Assembly: GCA_016202845.1 (NCBI GenBank)
Contig: JACQNW010000131.1
Span: 1 to 22,625, forward strand
Source of the DNA: Candidatus Aenigmatarchaeota archaeon
Lineage (GTDB): Archaea > Aenigmatarchaeota > Aenigmatarchaeia > GW2011-AR5
Reading direction: 5' to 3'
Length of the DNA: 22,625 nucleotides
A program made the translations under genes and the position numbers. Positions within the stretch are counted from its first letter, which is position 1. The number at the start of each line of letters is the position of its first letter. This document shows, piece after piece, positions 7,683 to 14,842 of the stretch. Below the pieces are notes generated by a model. The model ran no database searches and had not been told where the DNA came from. It saw only the letters and a list, made by a program, of their open reading frames with translations.

Positions 7683-8123
7683 TCATTTTCCAGCCTTTTT
7701 CTCCATTCTAACGCTGTTCATCGGTATTGTAACTGGTATTGGAATGGCTGCTTCCAGGAATTCCACTGTAATCATGTTTTTTGTATCGTCCACTCTTGTT
7801 ATTTTACCCTTCTCACCCTTGAATTGTGCGCTGACGATCTCTATTATGTCCCCAATTTCAAATTTCACTTCGCTCTTTTCAGGAACCAGAAAGCGCTCGA
7901 CCTGGTTCAATGGCACAGGCTTGTTAATCAAGCCCCTTATATGAGGCACGTTTTTAATGGCCGATTCTATTTCCTCGCTTTCGCCTTCTATAAAAATATA
8001 TCCGCGAAGTTCTTCTGGATGAATGATGGATTTTATAGGAATATTGGCATTTTTTATCCTGGATGAAAGCGACTCAATGACCACATTTTCCCTTCCAGTA
8101 GTAATTCTAATTGTTGCGAGCAT
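7683..8123 (-). CDS. spt5: Transcription elongation factor Spt5 (NusG family)
   Basis: Archaeal Spt5 binds the RNA polymerase clamp, with Spt4 as partner, raises processivity and can link polymerase to ribosomes. The 146-residue protein has an NGN domain (about residues 1-85, with HPEELRGYIFIEG) and a single KOW domain (about 90-146, with FEIGDIIEIVSAQFKGEKGKI). The start is supported by GGTGG 6 nt upstream. The ATG overlaps the secE stop by one base (TAATG), so translation is probably coupled. The neighbours secE and rpl11 are those found with it in most archaea. Confidence 0.96.
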   Translation of the reverse strand: MLATIRITTGRENVVIESLSSRIKNANIPIKSIIHPEELRGYIFIEGESEEIESAIKNVPHIRGLINKPVPLNQVERFLVPEKSEVKFEIGDIIEIVSAQFKGEKGKITRVDDTKNMITVEFLEAAIPIPVTIPMNSVRMEKKAGK

Positions 8124-8284
8124 TACAAGCCACCTATCAATTGGACTGCTATGAATATAATAAATCCTATTATTCCTATCACTAAAAATCCCAACCCTGT
8201 TATCTTTACTGTCTGCCTGTATTCTGTTTTTGTAGGTTTTGTTGAAATAAGCAGAACACGCCTTATGCGTTCCAGTAATTGCAT
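8123..8284 (-). CDS. secE: Preprotein translocase subunit SecE (Sss1/Sec61-gamma type)
   Basis: This 53-residue protein is the small clamp subunit of the SecY channel in the cytoplasmic membrane. A basic amphipathic N-terminal part (MQLLERIRRVLLISTKPTK) with the typical KPTKTEY segment precedes one membrane helix (about residues 28-50, LGFLVIGIIGFIIFIAVQLI). An AAGGT-type ribosome site lies just upstream of the ATG. Its stop overlaps the spt5 start by one base. Size, topology and position upstream of spt5 agree with archaeal SecE. Confidence 0.92.
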   Translation of the reverse strand: MQLLERIRRVLLISTKPTKTEYRQTVKITGLGFLVIGIIGFIIFIAVQLIGGL

Positions 8285-8354
8285 AGTAGTTACCTTACAA
8301 CAAAAAGCTTAAAAGCAGTTTGTTTCTTAAATAGATTCAGTTTATAGTGCTTTT
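8285..8354. promoter_or_regulatory. Divergent promoter region, secE and the 120-residue gene
   Basis: CTTAAATAG at 8326-8334 is a TATA-like box centred 25 bp before the plus-strand ATG at 8355, predicting a leaderless message. Read on the minus strand, the same box (CTATTTAAG) would start a short secE leader carrying AAGGT. A second minus-strand box, CTTTTAAGCT at 8306-8315, would give a nearly leaderless secE. Confidence 0.45.
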
Positions 8355-8717
8355 ATGTCATTACAAGCTTATGAAAAAGCAGTCAGAAAAGCTCGACAAG
8401 CTTTAGCTAGGGATGTTGTTGATAATTTGAGAACATTGCGTGAAGCTGGTTATTCAGACGGTTTATACCTTGGAACAACGGGGACATATCCAAGGCAGGT
8501 TGATATATTTTATGAAGATGGGAAAATAATTGCACAACCTGCCTCCCAACATGGAGGTATAGTACAAAAGCTCATACGGGTTGACAAAATACCTTTCAAA
8601 CGAATGGTTTATTTTATTGAAGGCTCTGATCCTAAATTTGAAAAATGTGAAGATGCGCTTGTTTGCGCCGCAAGAATTGTTGAAGAAACAGTTCGTCGTG
8701 CTACATCTTGTAGCTGA
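8355..8717 (+). CDS. Hypothetical protein, 120 residues
   Basis: I do not recognise this family. The N-terminal third is a charged helix (YEKAVRKARQALARDVVDNL). The middle looks like a small beta domain (GLYLGTTGTYPRQVDIFYEDGKII), and the end is another helix with two cysteines (CEDALVCAARIVEE) plus a terminal CS. There is no signal or membrane segment. The start is set by a TATA box 25 bp upstream. The gene is inserted between ftsZ and secE in the opposite orientation, ending base-to-base against the ftsZ stop. This is atypical for the cluster and suggests later insertion. Confidence 0.75.
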   Translation: MSLQAYEKAVRKARQALARDVVDNLRTLREAGYSDGLYLGTTGTYPRQVDIFYEDGKIIAQPASQHGGIVQKLIRVDKIPFKRMVYFIEGSDPKFEKCEDALVCAARIVEETVRRATSCS

Positions 8718-9797
8718 CTACTGCAAGAAATCAATGCCAAAAATCTTCTCGACTTCTTTCTTCTTTTCCTTTGTGAATTCATGGTCTGTTTCGAAGATGT
8801 GGGGTGATTTTACGCCTGTAATTATAAGCATGGTCCTTATTGATTCATCAAGGTCTTTTGCAACCTGAGCGCCCCATATTATCTTTGCATCGGGACTCAG
8901 CCTTGTTGCCACTGACTCTACAATTTTTTGGCAGTCTCTAATGGTCATGTCTGATCCGCCTAGAACATTAATAAGGGCCCCAGAGGCACCGTTTATGTCG
9001 ACGTCAAGCAATGGGTTGTTTAAGGCGCGCTCGACAGCTTCCATTGCACGGTTTTCAGAGTCGCTGTCTCCCATTCCAATCATTGCTATACCGCCGTCTC
9101 TCATTATTGCTCTAACATCTGCAAAGTCCCTGTTTACTAAACCCGGCTTTGTTATAATTTCAGTTATGCCTTTTACGGCATTTACCAATATTTCATCTGC
9201 CACCTTGAATGCAGTTGCAATAGAAACGTCAGGAACAATTTCAAGCAATTTATCATTAGGTATAACAATCAGTGTGTCAACAACTTTCTTGAGCTTCTCT
9301 ATGCCGCCCTTGGCATTTGTAGACCTATGCCTGCCTTCCATCGAAAAGGGAATTGTTACTATGCCAACAACAAGAGCTCCTTCTCTTTTTGCAATCTCTG
9401 CCACTACTGGAAGAGAGCCTGTTCCTGTTCCTCCGCCCATGCCACACGTTACAAATACAAGGTCAGAACCCTCAACAATCTTTTTGATTTCATTCTTGCT
9501 CTCCTTTGCAGCCTCTTCGCCTATCCTTGGATCTGCTCCGCTGCCAAGGCCGCCTGTAATTTCCTTGCCTATTAGGATTTTGATATCAGCATCGGTGTAA
9601 AGCAAGTCCTGAGCGTCTGTATTGACGGCAATTGTTTCTGCTCCGACAATGCCAACCTGCATCAGTCTGGAAATTGTATTCCCGCCGCCGCCGCCAGCGC
9701 CTATAACTTTTATTTCTGCCTTCTTTGTTTCAAGCATCTTTCTTAGTTCGTCATCTGCTGGTGCAGTTCCGACATCACGAGAAGATAGTACGCCCAT
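8718..9797 (-). CDS. ftsZ: Cell division GTPase FtsZ
   Basis: FtsZ polymerises with GTP into the division ring. The 359 residues include the N-terminal GAGGGGGNTISRL loop, the tubulin signature GMGGGTGTGS (Ser where Ala is common), and the T7 synergy loop NRDFADV, whose Asp completes the GTPase site of the neighbouring subunit. The length fits archaeal FtsZ. The C-terminus ends GIDFLQ after a short acidic-basic linker. GTGAT lies 5 nt before the ATG. TATA-like boxes stand at about 9855-9885 in a shared region with the zinc-ribbon gene. ftsZ next to secE-spt5-rpl11 is the usual euryarchaeal order. Confidence 0.97.
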   Translation of the reverse strand: MGVLSSRDVGTAPADDELRKMLETKKAEIKVIGAGGGGGNTISRLMQVGIVGAETIAVNTDAQDLLYTDADIKILIGKEITGGLGSGADPRIGEEAAKESKNEIKKIVEGSDLVFVTCGMGGGTGTGSLPVVAEIAKREGALVVGIVTIPFSMEGRHRSTNAKGGIEKLKKVVDTLIVIPNDKLLEIVPDVSIATAFKVADEILVNAVKGITEIITKPGLVNRDFADVRAIMRDGGIAMIGMGDSDSENRAMEAVERALNNPLLDVDINGASGALINVLGGSDMTIRDCQKIVESVATRLSPDAKIIWGAQVAKDLDESIRTMLIITGVKSPHIFETDHEFTKEKKKEVEKIFGIDFLQ

Positions 9798-9946
9798 TTA
9801 TAATCACAATTTTTATTTTTGTTGTTTGATTTTGTTATCACTAATACGCTTCCAAACTTTAAATATCTTAGACTATAAATATTATTCAATATAGTAGTAG
9901 GAGTAGTAACAGTAGTAGTACGTAATTGTAATTGATTCGTGATGTT
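9798..9946. promoter_or_regulatory. Divergent promoter region, ftsZ and zinc-ribbon gene, with TAG-rich triplets
   Basis: CTTTAAATATC (about 9855-9865) and CTATAAATATT (about 9872-9882) can serve as TATA boxes on either strand. Downstream, on the plus strand, 9893-9920 is an imperfect run of TAG-like triplets (TAG, GAG, CAG, TAA). No ORF or RNA gene was seen here. Confidence 0.4.
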
Positions 9947-10069
9947 ATGAAGCTGAAATGCACCCATTGCCAGCACGTCTGGGAGACAAAAAAGGAAAGA
10001 ATTCCAAGCCTCTGCCCCTTGTGCAAATATAGCTTATGGTATCACAAGCCATTGGAATTGAAGAAATAA
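9947..10069 (+). CDS. Small zinc-ribbon protein, 40 residues
   Basis: The product MKLKCTHCQHVW...CPLCKYSLWYHK has two CxxC knuckles (CTHC at residues 5-8 and CPLC at 23-26) spaced as in a rubredoxin-like zinc ribbon, followed by a Lys-rich tail. Such mini-ribbons in archaea bind zinc and often nucleic acid or proteins; the role is unknown. GTGAT lies 3 nt before the ATG, as at other genes here. It ends 14 bp before the asparaginase remnant and may once have shared its transcript. Confidence 0.75.
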   Translation: MKLKCTHCQHVWETKKERIPSLCPLCKYSLWYHKPLELKK

Positions 10070-10083
10070 TAGAATGATTAAAT

Positions 10084-10390
10084 ATGATAAAAATTTTTGT
10101 GACAGGCGGAACATTTGACAAGGAATATAACGAGCTTAACGGCAAGCTTTTCTTCAACGATACGCACTTGAATGAAATGTTAAAACTTGGCAGATGCTAT
10201 GCCGAACTTGATATACGACATGGTTCCTTACAAATTTGGAAGCTCTGATGGCATGTTTAATTTAGGATGCGCAATAGCTTTTGTTCAGGTATTGCCTGCC
10301 GGTGTGTACATTGCTATGAATGGCAAATATTTCAAATGGGACAATGTCAAAAAAGACAAAAAGGCAGGCAAATTTGTCAAAATTAGATAA
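10084..10390 (+). pseudogene. Asparaginase-like gene broken by internal deletion and frameshift
   Basis: A first frame from ATG 10084 encodes MIKIFVTGGTFDKEYNELNG and on to NEMLKLGR. It contains the TGGT nucleophile motif of type I asparaginases, then becomes unrelated and stops at 10248. A second frame (+1 shift, from about 10190 to 10390) encodes VPYKFGSSDGMFNLGCAIAFVQ and VYIAMNGKYFKWDNV, which I recognise as the C-terminal half of the short archaeal asparaginase-like family of about 160 residues. The middle, where the second catalytic motif (HGTDT in intact members) should stand, is absent, about 60 residues. Loss of this motif plus the frameshift make an active enzyme very unlikely. The ATG at 10187 is only an internal codon of the wreck. 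Confidence 0.8.
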
Positions 10391-10399
10391 AGGCTTATA

Positions 10400-10490
10400 G
10401 AGTACCTCCGAAAGTGAAAACATATGGGTTTGCAATACACTTAGGATGGATTTTCATACTTTGGCTTTAACCCTACTTTCGGAGGTACTG
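10400..10490. mobile_element. Inverted-repeat element A (MITE-like), 91 bp
   Basis: AGTACCTCCGAAAGT (10401-10415) is repeated as its exact reverse complement at 10475-10489. Just inside, GGGTT (10426-10430) can pair with AACCC (10469-10473). The element is bracketed by direct repeats TTATA at 10395-10399 and 10491-10495; TTATAG is shared if one base is shifted. Direct repeats outside perfect inverted repeats are the mark of a transposition event. It sits 9 bp after the asparaginase remnant and downstream of the FKBP gene. There is no coding capacity. A structured RNA or a bidirectional terminator is the alternative. Confidence 0.55.
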
Positions 10491-10523
10491 TTATAGATCT
10501 AATAGTTCAAAAATCATTAGTTG

Positions 10524-11219
10524 TTACTCTGCTTCTGCATGCTTTTTGTCGTGGGTTTTTTCATGAGCTTTCTGGTGATCTTTTGTGTATGTCTCGATAA
10601 AGTCAATTTTTTCAATGCCCTTTATGTGCTTTAAAACAAGGTCAGCAATTCTTCCCCGCATTTGCTGTGATTGTATAACTGCGGTTATTTTTGCAGCAGA
10701 ACCTTCGACAGCGGCGTGAGGCGCAATGCCGTAGAATTCAAGAATGGATTTTATCTGGTCTTCTGTATTTTCAACCTTTTCAACAACTTCAATCTCATAA
10801 TCCAGGACTTTCCCTGACAAAGGGTTGTTAAAGTCAATAGTCACCCTGCCGCCGGCTGTGCTTTGAATGCGGCCCTTTATTCCTCCAAAGTCAACTATCA
10901 TTCCAGGCTTTGGAGTCAAATTCTGCTTTTCAAATTCCTTTTCATTCACCACCTTAATCAATGTGGGATTTCTTTCTCCGAAACCGTCTTTTGGATGGAC
11001 TTTAACGGATTTCCTGTCACCTACGTTCATGTGTTCCAGTTCGTTTTCCAAGCCCTTTACAAGAAAGCCTTCCCCCAGTATCACAGGTACAGGTCCATAG
11101 TGGATTTTTTCGCTATAGACTTTTTCCTTTTTTGCCACTTCTGCTTCGGTCAGGTCAAAAATTTCCCCGCTTTCGAGCTTGCCTATGTAATTCACCTTGA
11201 TGAAGTCGCCTTTTTGCAT
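10524..11219 (-). CDS. FKBP-type peptidyl-prolyl isomerase, long archaeal (SlyD-like) form
   Basis: The enzyme isomerises Xaa-Pro bonds and acts as a cytosolic folding helper. The 231 residues show an FKBP core (GDFIKVNYIGKLESGEIFDLT; PVILGEGFLVKGLENEL; MNVGDRKSVKVHPKDGFGE). An IF insert follows (about residues 85-135, with GGRVTIDFNNPLSGK). An extra C-terminal alpha/beta domain of about 70 residues comes next, known from archaeal FKBP26-type proteins. The last 20 residues are His-rich (five His spaced among Lys and Glu), suggesting metal binding as in SlyD. A TATA box 26 bp before the ATG and no ribosome site indicate a leaderless transcript. The gene lies between the two inverted-repeat elements. 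Confidence 0.93.
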   Translation of the reverse strand: MQKGDFIKVNYIGKLESGEIFDLTEAEVAKKEKVYSEKIHYGPVPVILGEGFLVKGLENELEHMNVGDRKSVKVHPKDGFGERNPTLIKVVNEKEFEKQNLTPKPGMIVDFGGIKGRIQSTAGGRVTIDFNNPLSGKVLDYEIEVVEKVENTEDQIKSILEFYGIAPHAAVEGSAAKITAVIQSQQMRGRIADLVLKHIKGIEKIDFIETYTKDHQKAHEKTHDKKHAEAE

Positions 11220-11240
11220 CTCTTTATCATGGAGGGAAAC

Positions 11241-11250
11241 GTTTATAAAA
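11241..11250 (-). promoter_or_regulatory. TATA box of the FKBP gene
   Basis: The minus strand reads TTTTATAAAC, centred 26 bp upstream of the ATG at 11219. This places the transcription start at or next to the start codon. Confidence 0.6.
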
Positions 11251-11288
11251 ATGCAGAATCAATAAACTTTGTGCCCCATCCACGAGGC

Positions 11289-11380
11289 CAGTACTCCCGC
11301 ATGTGATTGAGTGTTAAAGAGCAGTTCTGACGTTCTGTCTGACAGGCTTAAGAAGGCGGAACACACATGCGGGAGTACTG
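11289..11380. mobile_element. Inverted-repeat element B (MITE-like), 92 bp
   Basis: CCAGTACTCCCGCATGTG (11288-11305) is perfectly reverse-complemented at 11364-11381. The element C-AGTACT to AGTACT-G is bracketed by direct repeats GAGGC at 11284-11288 and 11381-11385. Its terminus resembles element A (AGTAC, two pyrimidines, CCG, then GTGA 14 bases in), with 12 of 16 aligned terminal bases identical and nearly the same length. Inside, GTGTT can pair with AACAC, placed like GGGTT/AACCC of element A. It stands upstream of the FKBP promoter, and its right end abuts the TATA region of the next plus-strand gene. Confidence 0.55.
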
Positions 11381-11384
11381 GAGG

Positions 11385-11404
11385 CATATAAAACCTTTAT
11401 AAGC
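11385..11404 (+). promoter_or_regulatory. TATA boxes of the 100-residue gene
   Basis: CATATAAAAC (11385-11394) and CTTTATAAGC (11395-11404) follow each other. The second is centred about 23 bp before the ATG at 11422, predicting a leaderless message. The first begins at the right direct repeat of element B, so the insertion lies immediately upstream of this promoter. Confidence 0.5.
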
Positions 11405-11421
11405 TTTTTTGTCACTAGAAA

Positions 11422-11724
11422 ATGATGATGTTCAAGGTACACGATGACTGGAAAAGAAGCTTGTCAGCAGAAGACGAGGCAAGGCTAAATGCCATCTTAA
11501 GAAGGGTTGCAAAGCACAGGCCTGCTTACAGGGGAGCGCATGACGTAAGAATAGCCCAGCTTTGGGCAGCCATGCTTGAAATAGACAAGGAAAAATCGTC
11601 CGGTTACATGGATCTTGAGAAGAGGGTAAGAAGGATAGAGATCATATTCGAAGCAATTGCTGACAAATTAAGGGAAGAAGAAATGAAGAACAAGATGCTT
11701 AAGGAAAGCCTGGAAAAATTCTAG
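11422..11724 (+). CDS. Hypothetical helical protein, 100 residues
   Basis: I do not recognise the family. The protein is rich in Arg, Lys and Glu and almost entirely helical by composition. There is an N-terminal part KVHDDWKRSLSAEDEARLNAI, a middle with a conserved-looking RPAYRGAHDVRIAQLWAAML, and a C-terminal coiled-coil-like tail (RVRRIEIIFEAIADKLREEE). There is no membrane segment. Three consecutive Met codons open the frame and the TATA spacing favours the first. The small unknown gene at 11801 follows with its own promoter. Confidence 0.75.
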   Translation: MMMFKVHDDWKRSLSAEDEARLNAILRRVAKHRPAYRGAHDVRIAQLWAAMLEIDKEKSSGYMDLEKRVRRIEIIFEAIADKLREEEMKNKMLKESLEKF

Positions 11725-11766
11725 GTGATTGTAAATGGCAAATGTAACTGGTAAATAAATCAAATA

Positions 11767-11776
11767 CTTTTAAATC
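11767..11776 (+). promoter_or_regulatory. TATA box of the 71-residue gene
   Basis: CTTTTAAATC is centred about 29 bp upstream of the ATG at 11801. It supports this ATG over the in-frame TTG at 11777, which would overlap the promoter. Confidence 0.5.
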
Positions 11777-11800
11777 TTGCGGATTCTAATTGTAATTTTA

Positions 11801-12016
11801 ATGGCATCAATTTACTCAACAGCGAGCAATGCGTGTTGTGAAGCAGAAAGATCCTTAAGAGGTGCTGGCTATCGTAGACCAAAATCTGCTAAGTCTGGCA
11901 AATATGGCGCTGCTTTTTATGCTACTGAAGATGTAAGGCAACTAGAAATACATGCAGAAGACGGATCAGTTGTGTTTGTTAAAATAGAAGTTTTCCGCCC
12001 ATTGGAAAAAAAGTAA
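11801..12016 (+). CDS. Hypothetical small protein, 71 residues
   Basis: I do not recognise this protein. The N-terminal half is Ser/Ala/Arg-rich with a CC pair (SNACCEAERSLRGAGYRRPKSA). The C-terminal half looks like a small beta sheet (AAFYATEDVRQLEIHAEDGSVVFVKIEVFRPLE). An upstream TTG at 11777 would add a hydrophobic start (RILIVILM) resembling a signal, but the TATA box lies just before it, so the ATG is preferred. It ends one base before the leuS stop on the opposite strand. Base composition resembles the neighbours. Confidence 0.65.
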   Translation: MASIYSTASNACCEAERSLRGAGYRRPKSAKSGKYGAAFYATEDVRQLEIHAEDGSVVFVKIEVFRPLEKK

Positions 12017-12017
12017 A

Positions 12018-14840
12018 TTACTCCACTAAAATGCCAAACTTCAGCGGAGTAGCTGAGCGAGCTTTTGGATGTTCTGACTTTTCCATTATTTCGACTTTGC
12101 TTCCGGTCTCATTTTCTAAAAAGCCGAGAGAATCTTTCATTGACTTTAGCTGCAAAGATCTTGGCACTGCGGGCTTTACTTCATTTATTTTTTTGTACAA
12201 ATTTTGTATGAATCCTACAGTAGCATTCCCATATTTTCCTGTTTTCATTAGCTGGCCAATGACATAATTCATGTCTTTGTGCTTGTTCTTTAGCACGAAT
12301 TCATAGACCTCAAATTTCCACGGCTCTGCGAGGAATATAGAAATTTTCTTTGGTTTCTGAACCTTTGACAGGTCCTTTATTTTTTCAATATCTTCCATCG
12401 TTTGTTTAATCATGCCTTCTGCCTGTTCTATCTTGCTCTCGGTTCTTCCTGCCTTTGGCCATGGTGCAATTGCTATGTAATATTTGTTGGCAAGAGCCTG
12501 CCAAATTTCTTCTGCCGAATGCGGCGCAATAGGCGCTATTAAACGCACTATGACCGACAAAGCATTTTTCAACATAATTTTATTAGCCTTAGAAAGCCCG
12601 CCTACACGTTTCAGGTACCATTTCAATTCATTTGTTGAATCAAAAAGAGCGTGCTGCGCAGCAGAGCGGAATTTCCATTGATCATAGTTTTTTGTTGCTT
12701 CTGCTATAACGGTATTTATCCTGCTTTGCAAGTAGCTGTCGACTGATGACTTCTTTCCCCTGGCCTTCTTCAGGTCTTTTGCTGTCTCAAACAAAAATTC
12801 AATTCTTTGCCTGTAACCCTTTATGTTTTCAGCGTGCCAGTCTGCATCGTCAATGCCTTCAGCTGAACAAGCAATATTCATTCTTGTAAGGTCAGAACCA
12901 TGCTGGTCAAGCATGTCTGAAAGAAGAATTATATTTCCCCTTGACTTGCTCATCTTTTCTCCTTCGACATTCACATAGCCATTTACAGCAATGCCTTTAG
13001 GCCATAACTGTTTAGGAAAAAGAGCTATGTGCTGCATTATGAAAAACGTCAAGTGATTCTGCACAAGATCCTTCCCGCTGTTTTGAATGTCAAATGGATA
13101 GAAATACAGAAATTCTTTTCTTAAATCTTTTAACGTTTGCGCGCTTAACTTGGTATTTTTTGAAATTTTATTCGGCTCACCAATTCCTGTGAATATGCAA
13201 TCAAATGCTTCATCTGTCAGCTGAGATGCAGTTATTTTCTTTTTACCAATTATATTTACAAGCGGGAAGTATGCCATGTAAATAGTTGAATCGCTCAGTG
13301 TCTCGACAATCCATTCTTTGTCCCACGGAAGAGGCGTGCCCATGCCGCCTTTTCTTGCGCAGGCCTTGTCCTTCAGCCAGTCTATTGTAATAGATATGTT
13401 ATTCCTTGCATCCTCCGGGTAAATATCCATTTTGCTTACGTGCTCTTTTGAAAGTTTCTTCCACTTATCGTCAGAATATTTCAGGAACCACTGGTTTTCA
13501 AGTATTTTTACATGACATTTTGTAGAGCACCTGCAAATGACTTCCTCGTCTATGTCATAGAAAATGTCTGCAATGTTTTTCTGGACAAAATCTGCAAGCA
13601 TCTTTTCTTTTGCTTCTTTTACAGACATGCCGGTGTATTGTCCTGAATTTATCATTATGCCGGAATGGTGCTCCTTTTTGTATATTATTTTTTTGGCTTC
13701 TTCAAGCAGTTCAATGTCATTTGTGTCCTTGATTTTCAGCTGCTTGATCACATCTGCAACAGGATGCTCTGTATAGCCTTCCATTTTTACTACAGGTATT
13801 GGCTCCAAGTCCTTAGCAGAAACATACTGTTCTGTTTCCAAAGCTTCTTTGACAGCTACATAATCCCAAGGAGCATGAGACGGCACCGACGTAACTATGC
13901 CTGTGCCTATGTCAGGCCTGGCCCATTTTGCAGGAAGGATTGGCAGTTCTGCATTGCTTATGGGGTCTGTGCACCTTTTCCCTATAAGGTGAGAAGCGTC
14001 ATAGTGCTCTACGCTTGTAACTTTCTTCTGGTCTTTCAGCTTTTCAACAGCCTGCTTGCTGACTAGCCAGTATTCACTATTATTGAGCTTTGCCAATTCG
14101 TATTCAGTATTAGGATTCATCCATATGTTTGTAACGCCGTACATTGTTTCCGGCCTCAGGGTGGCGCATGGCAAGAAAATAGTTCGGCCGCCTTCTTTAA
14201 CAAAATACTTCAGCAATGAGAATTCTGTTATTGACGCCCCCTCACCTTTTAGCCTGTCATGATCTCCAGTAGGACTTTTGTCATGCGGGCACCATATGAC
14301 CGGGTGCGTCCCCTGAATAACATAACCTTTTTTGCGCAAAGTGTTGTATTGCCATTCTATAAACCTTGAGTAAGTTGGAGTCATTTGCGTTGTAACAAAA
14401 GTTCTTCTCCAATCTATAGAAAATCCGGACTTTTTTAGATCCTTAATCCATCTTTTCATCCAGAACTGGGCAATGAACTTTGGATCATCTGCAAATCTGC
14501 TGATGTCTTCCTCAGATGCTCCTGACAATTTCAATGTATCTATCTGGAGCTTGTCATTTTTTCTTATCCTTTCTGCTACACCGACAATTGGCTCTCCTGT
14601 TGCGTGGAAACCCTGCGGAAAAAGCACATTGAATCCCTGCATCCGCTTGTACCGCGCAAAAATATCTGTCCTGAAAAATGTATAGCTATGCCCTACATGA
14701 GGCGCAAGATTGACATAAGGGTAAGGATGAAGCAAAAACAGTTTCTTTTTACTGCTAATATTTGCTTCAAAGATTTTGGCCTTTTCCCATTTTGCCTGCC
14801 ATTTTTTCTCGAGAGACTTGAAATCTATTTGCTTATTCAT
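12018..14840 (-). CDS. leuS: Leucyl-tRNA synthetase, archaeal/eukaryotic type
   Basis: The enzyme charges tRNA-Leu with leucine. It has 940 residues, as expected for the archaeal form. The class I signature HVGH is at residues 48-51 and KMSKS lies at about residue 630. The CP1 editing domain contains TLRPETMYGVTN (threonine-rich site) and GTGIVTSVPSHAPWDY with the universal Asp. An anticodon-binding helical bundle and an archaeal C-terminal extension complete the protein. I chose the ATG at 14840; the frame could open at a TTG (14849), but this lies within the GNAT gene. Only 2 bp separate the GNAT stop from the start, so translation is coupled. Confidence 0.97.
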   Translation of the reverse strand: MNKQIDFKSLEKKWQAKWEKAKIFEANISSKKKLFLLHPYPYVNLAPHVGHSYTFFRTDIFARYKRMQGFNVLFPQGFHATGEPIVGVAERIRKNDKLQIDTLKLSGASEEDISRFADDPKFIAQFWMKRWIKDLKKSGFSIDWRRTFVTTQMTPTYSRFIEWQYNTLRKKGYVIQGTHPVIWCPHDKSPTGDHDRLKGEGASITEFSLLKYFVKEGGRTIFLPCATLRPETMYGVTNIWMNPNTEYELAKLNNSEYWLVSKQAVEKLKDQKKVTSVEHYDASHLIGKRCTDPISNAELPILPAKWARPDIGTGIVTSVPSHAPWDYVAVKEALETEQYVSAKDLEPIPVVKMEGYTEHPVADVIKQLKIKDTNDIELLEEAKKIIYKKEHHSGIMINSGQYTGMSVKEAKEKMLADFVQKNIADIFYDIDEEVICRCSTKCHVKILENQWFLKYSDDKWKKLSKEHVSKMDIYPEDARNNISITIDWLKDKACARKGGMGTPLPWDKEWIVETLSDSTIYMAYFPLVNIIGKKKITASQLTDEAFDCIFTGIGEPNKISKNTKLSAQTLKDLRKEFLYFYPFDIQNSGKDLVQNHLTFFIMQHIALFPKQLWPKGIAVNGYVNVEGEKMSKSRGNIILLSDMLDQHGSDLTRMNIACSAEGIDDADWHAENIKGYRQRIEFLFETAKDLKKARGKKSSVDSYLQSRINTVIAEATKNYDQWKFRSAAQHALFDSTNELKWYLKRVGGLSKANKIMLKNALSVIVRLIAPIAPHSAEEIWQALANKYYIAIAPWPKAGRTESKIEQAEGMIKQTMEDIEKIKDLSKVQKPKKISIFLAEPWKFEVYEFVLKNKHKDMNYVIGQLMKTGKYGNATVGFIQNLYKKINEVKPAVPRSLQLKSMKDSLGFLENETGSKVEIMEKSEHPKARSATPLKFGILVE

Positions 14841-14842
14841 GA

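Noticed and set aside
8941..9600. 219-residue plus-strand frame opposite ftsZ
   Set aside because: The composition (Ser/Pro/Ile-rich) is typical of an antisense shadow, and ftsZ on the other strand is certain.
9940..9965. C/D-box sRNA-like GTGATG followed by CTGA about 12 nt later
   Set aside because: There is no matching second pair (C' and D), and the sequence is the ribosome site and start of the zinc-ribbon gene.
10400..10490. H/ACA guide RNA reading of element A
   Set aside because: No ACA follows the stem at the required distance, and element B lacks it as well.
11301..11345. C/D-box reading of element B (GTGATTGA and two CTGA)
   Set aside because: The C box has an extra base, no C' box is present, and the 18-bp inverted repeats with direct repeats are not a feature of C/D guides.
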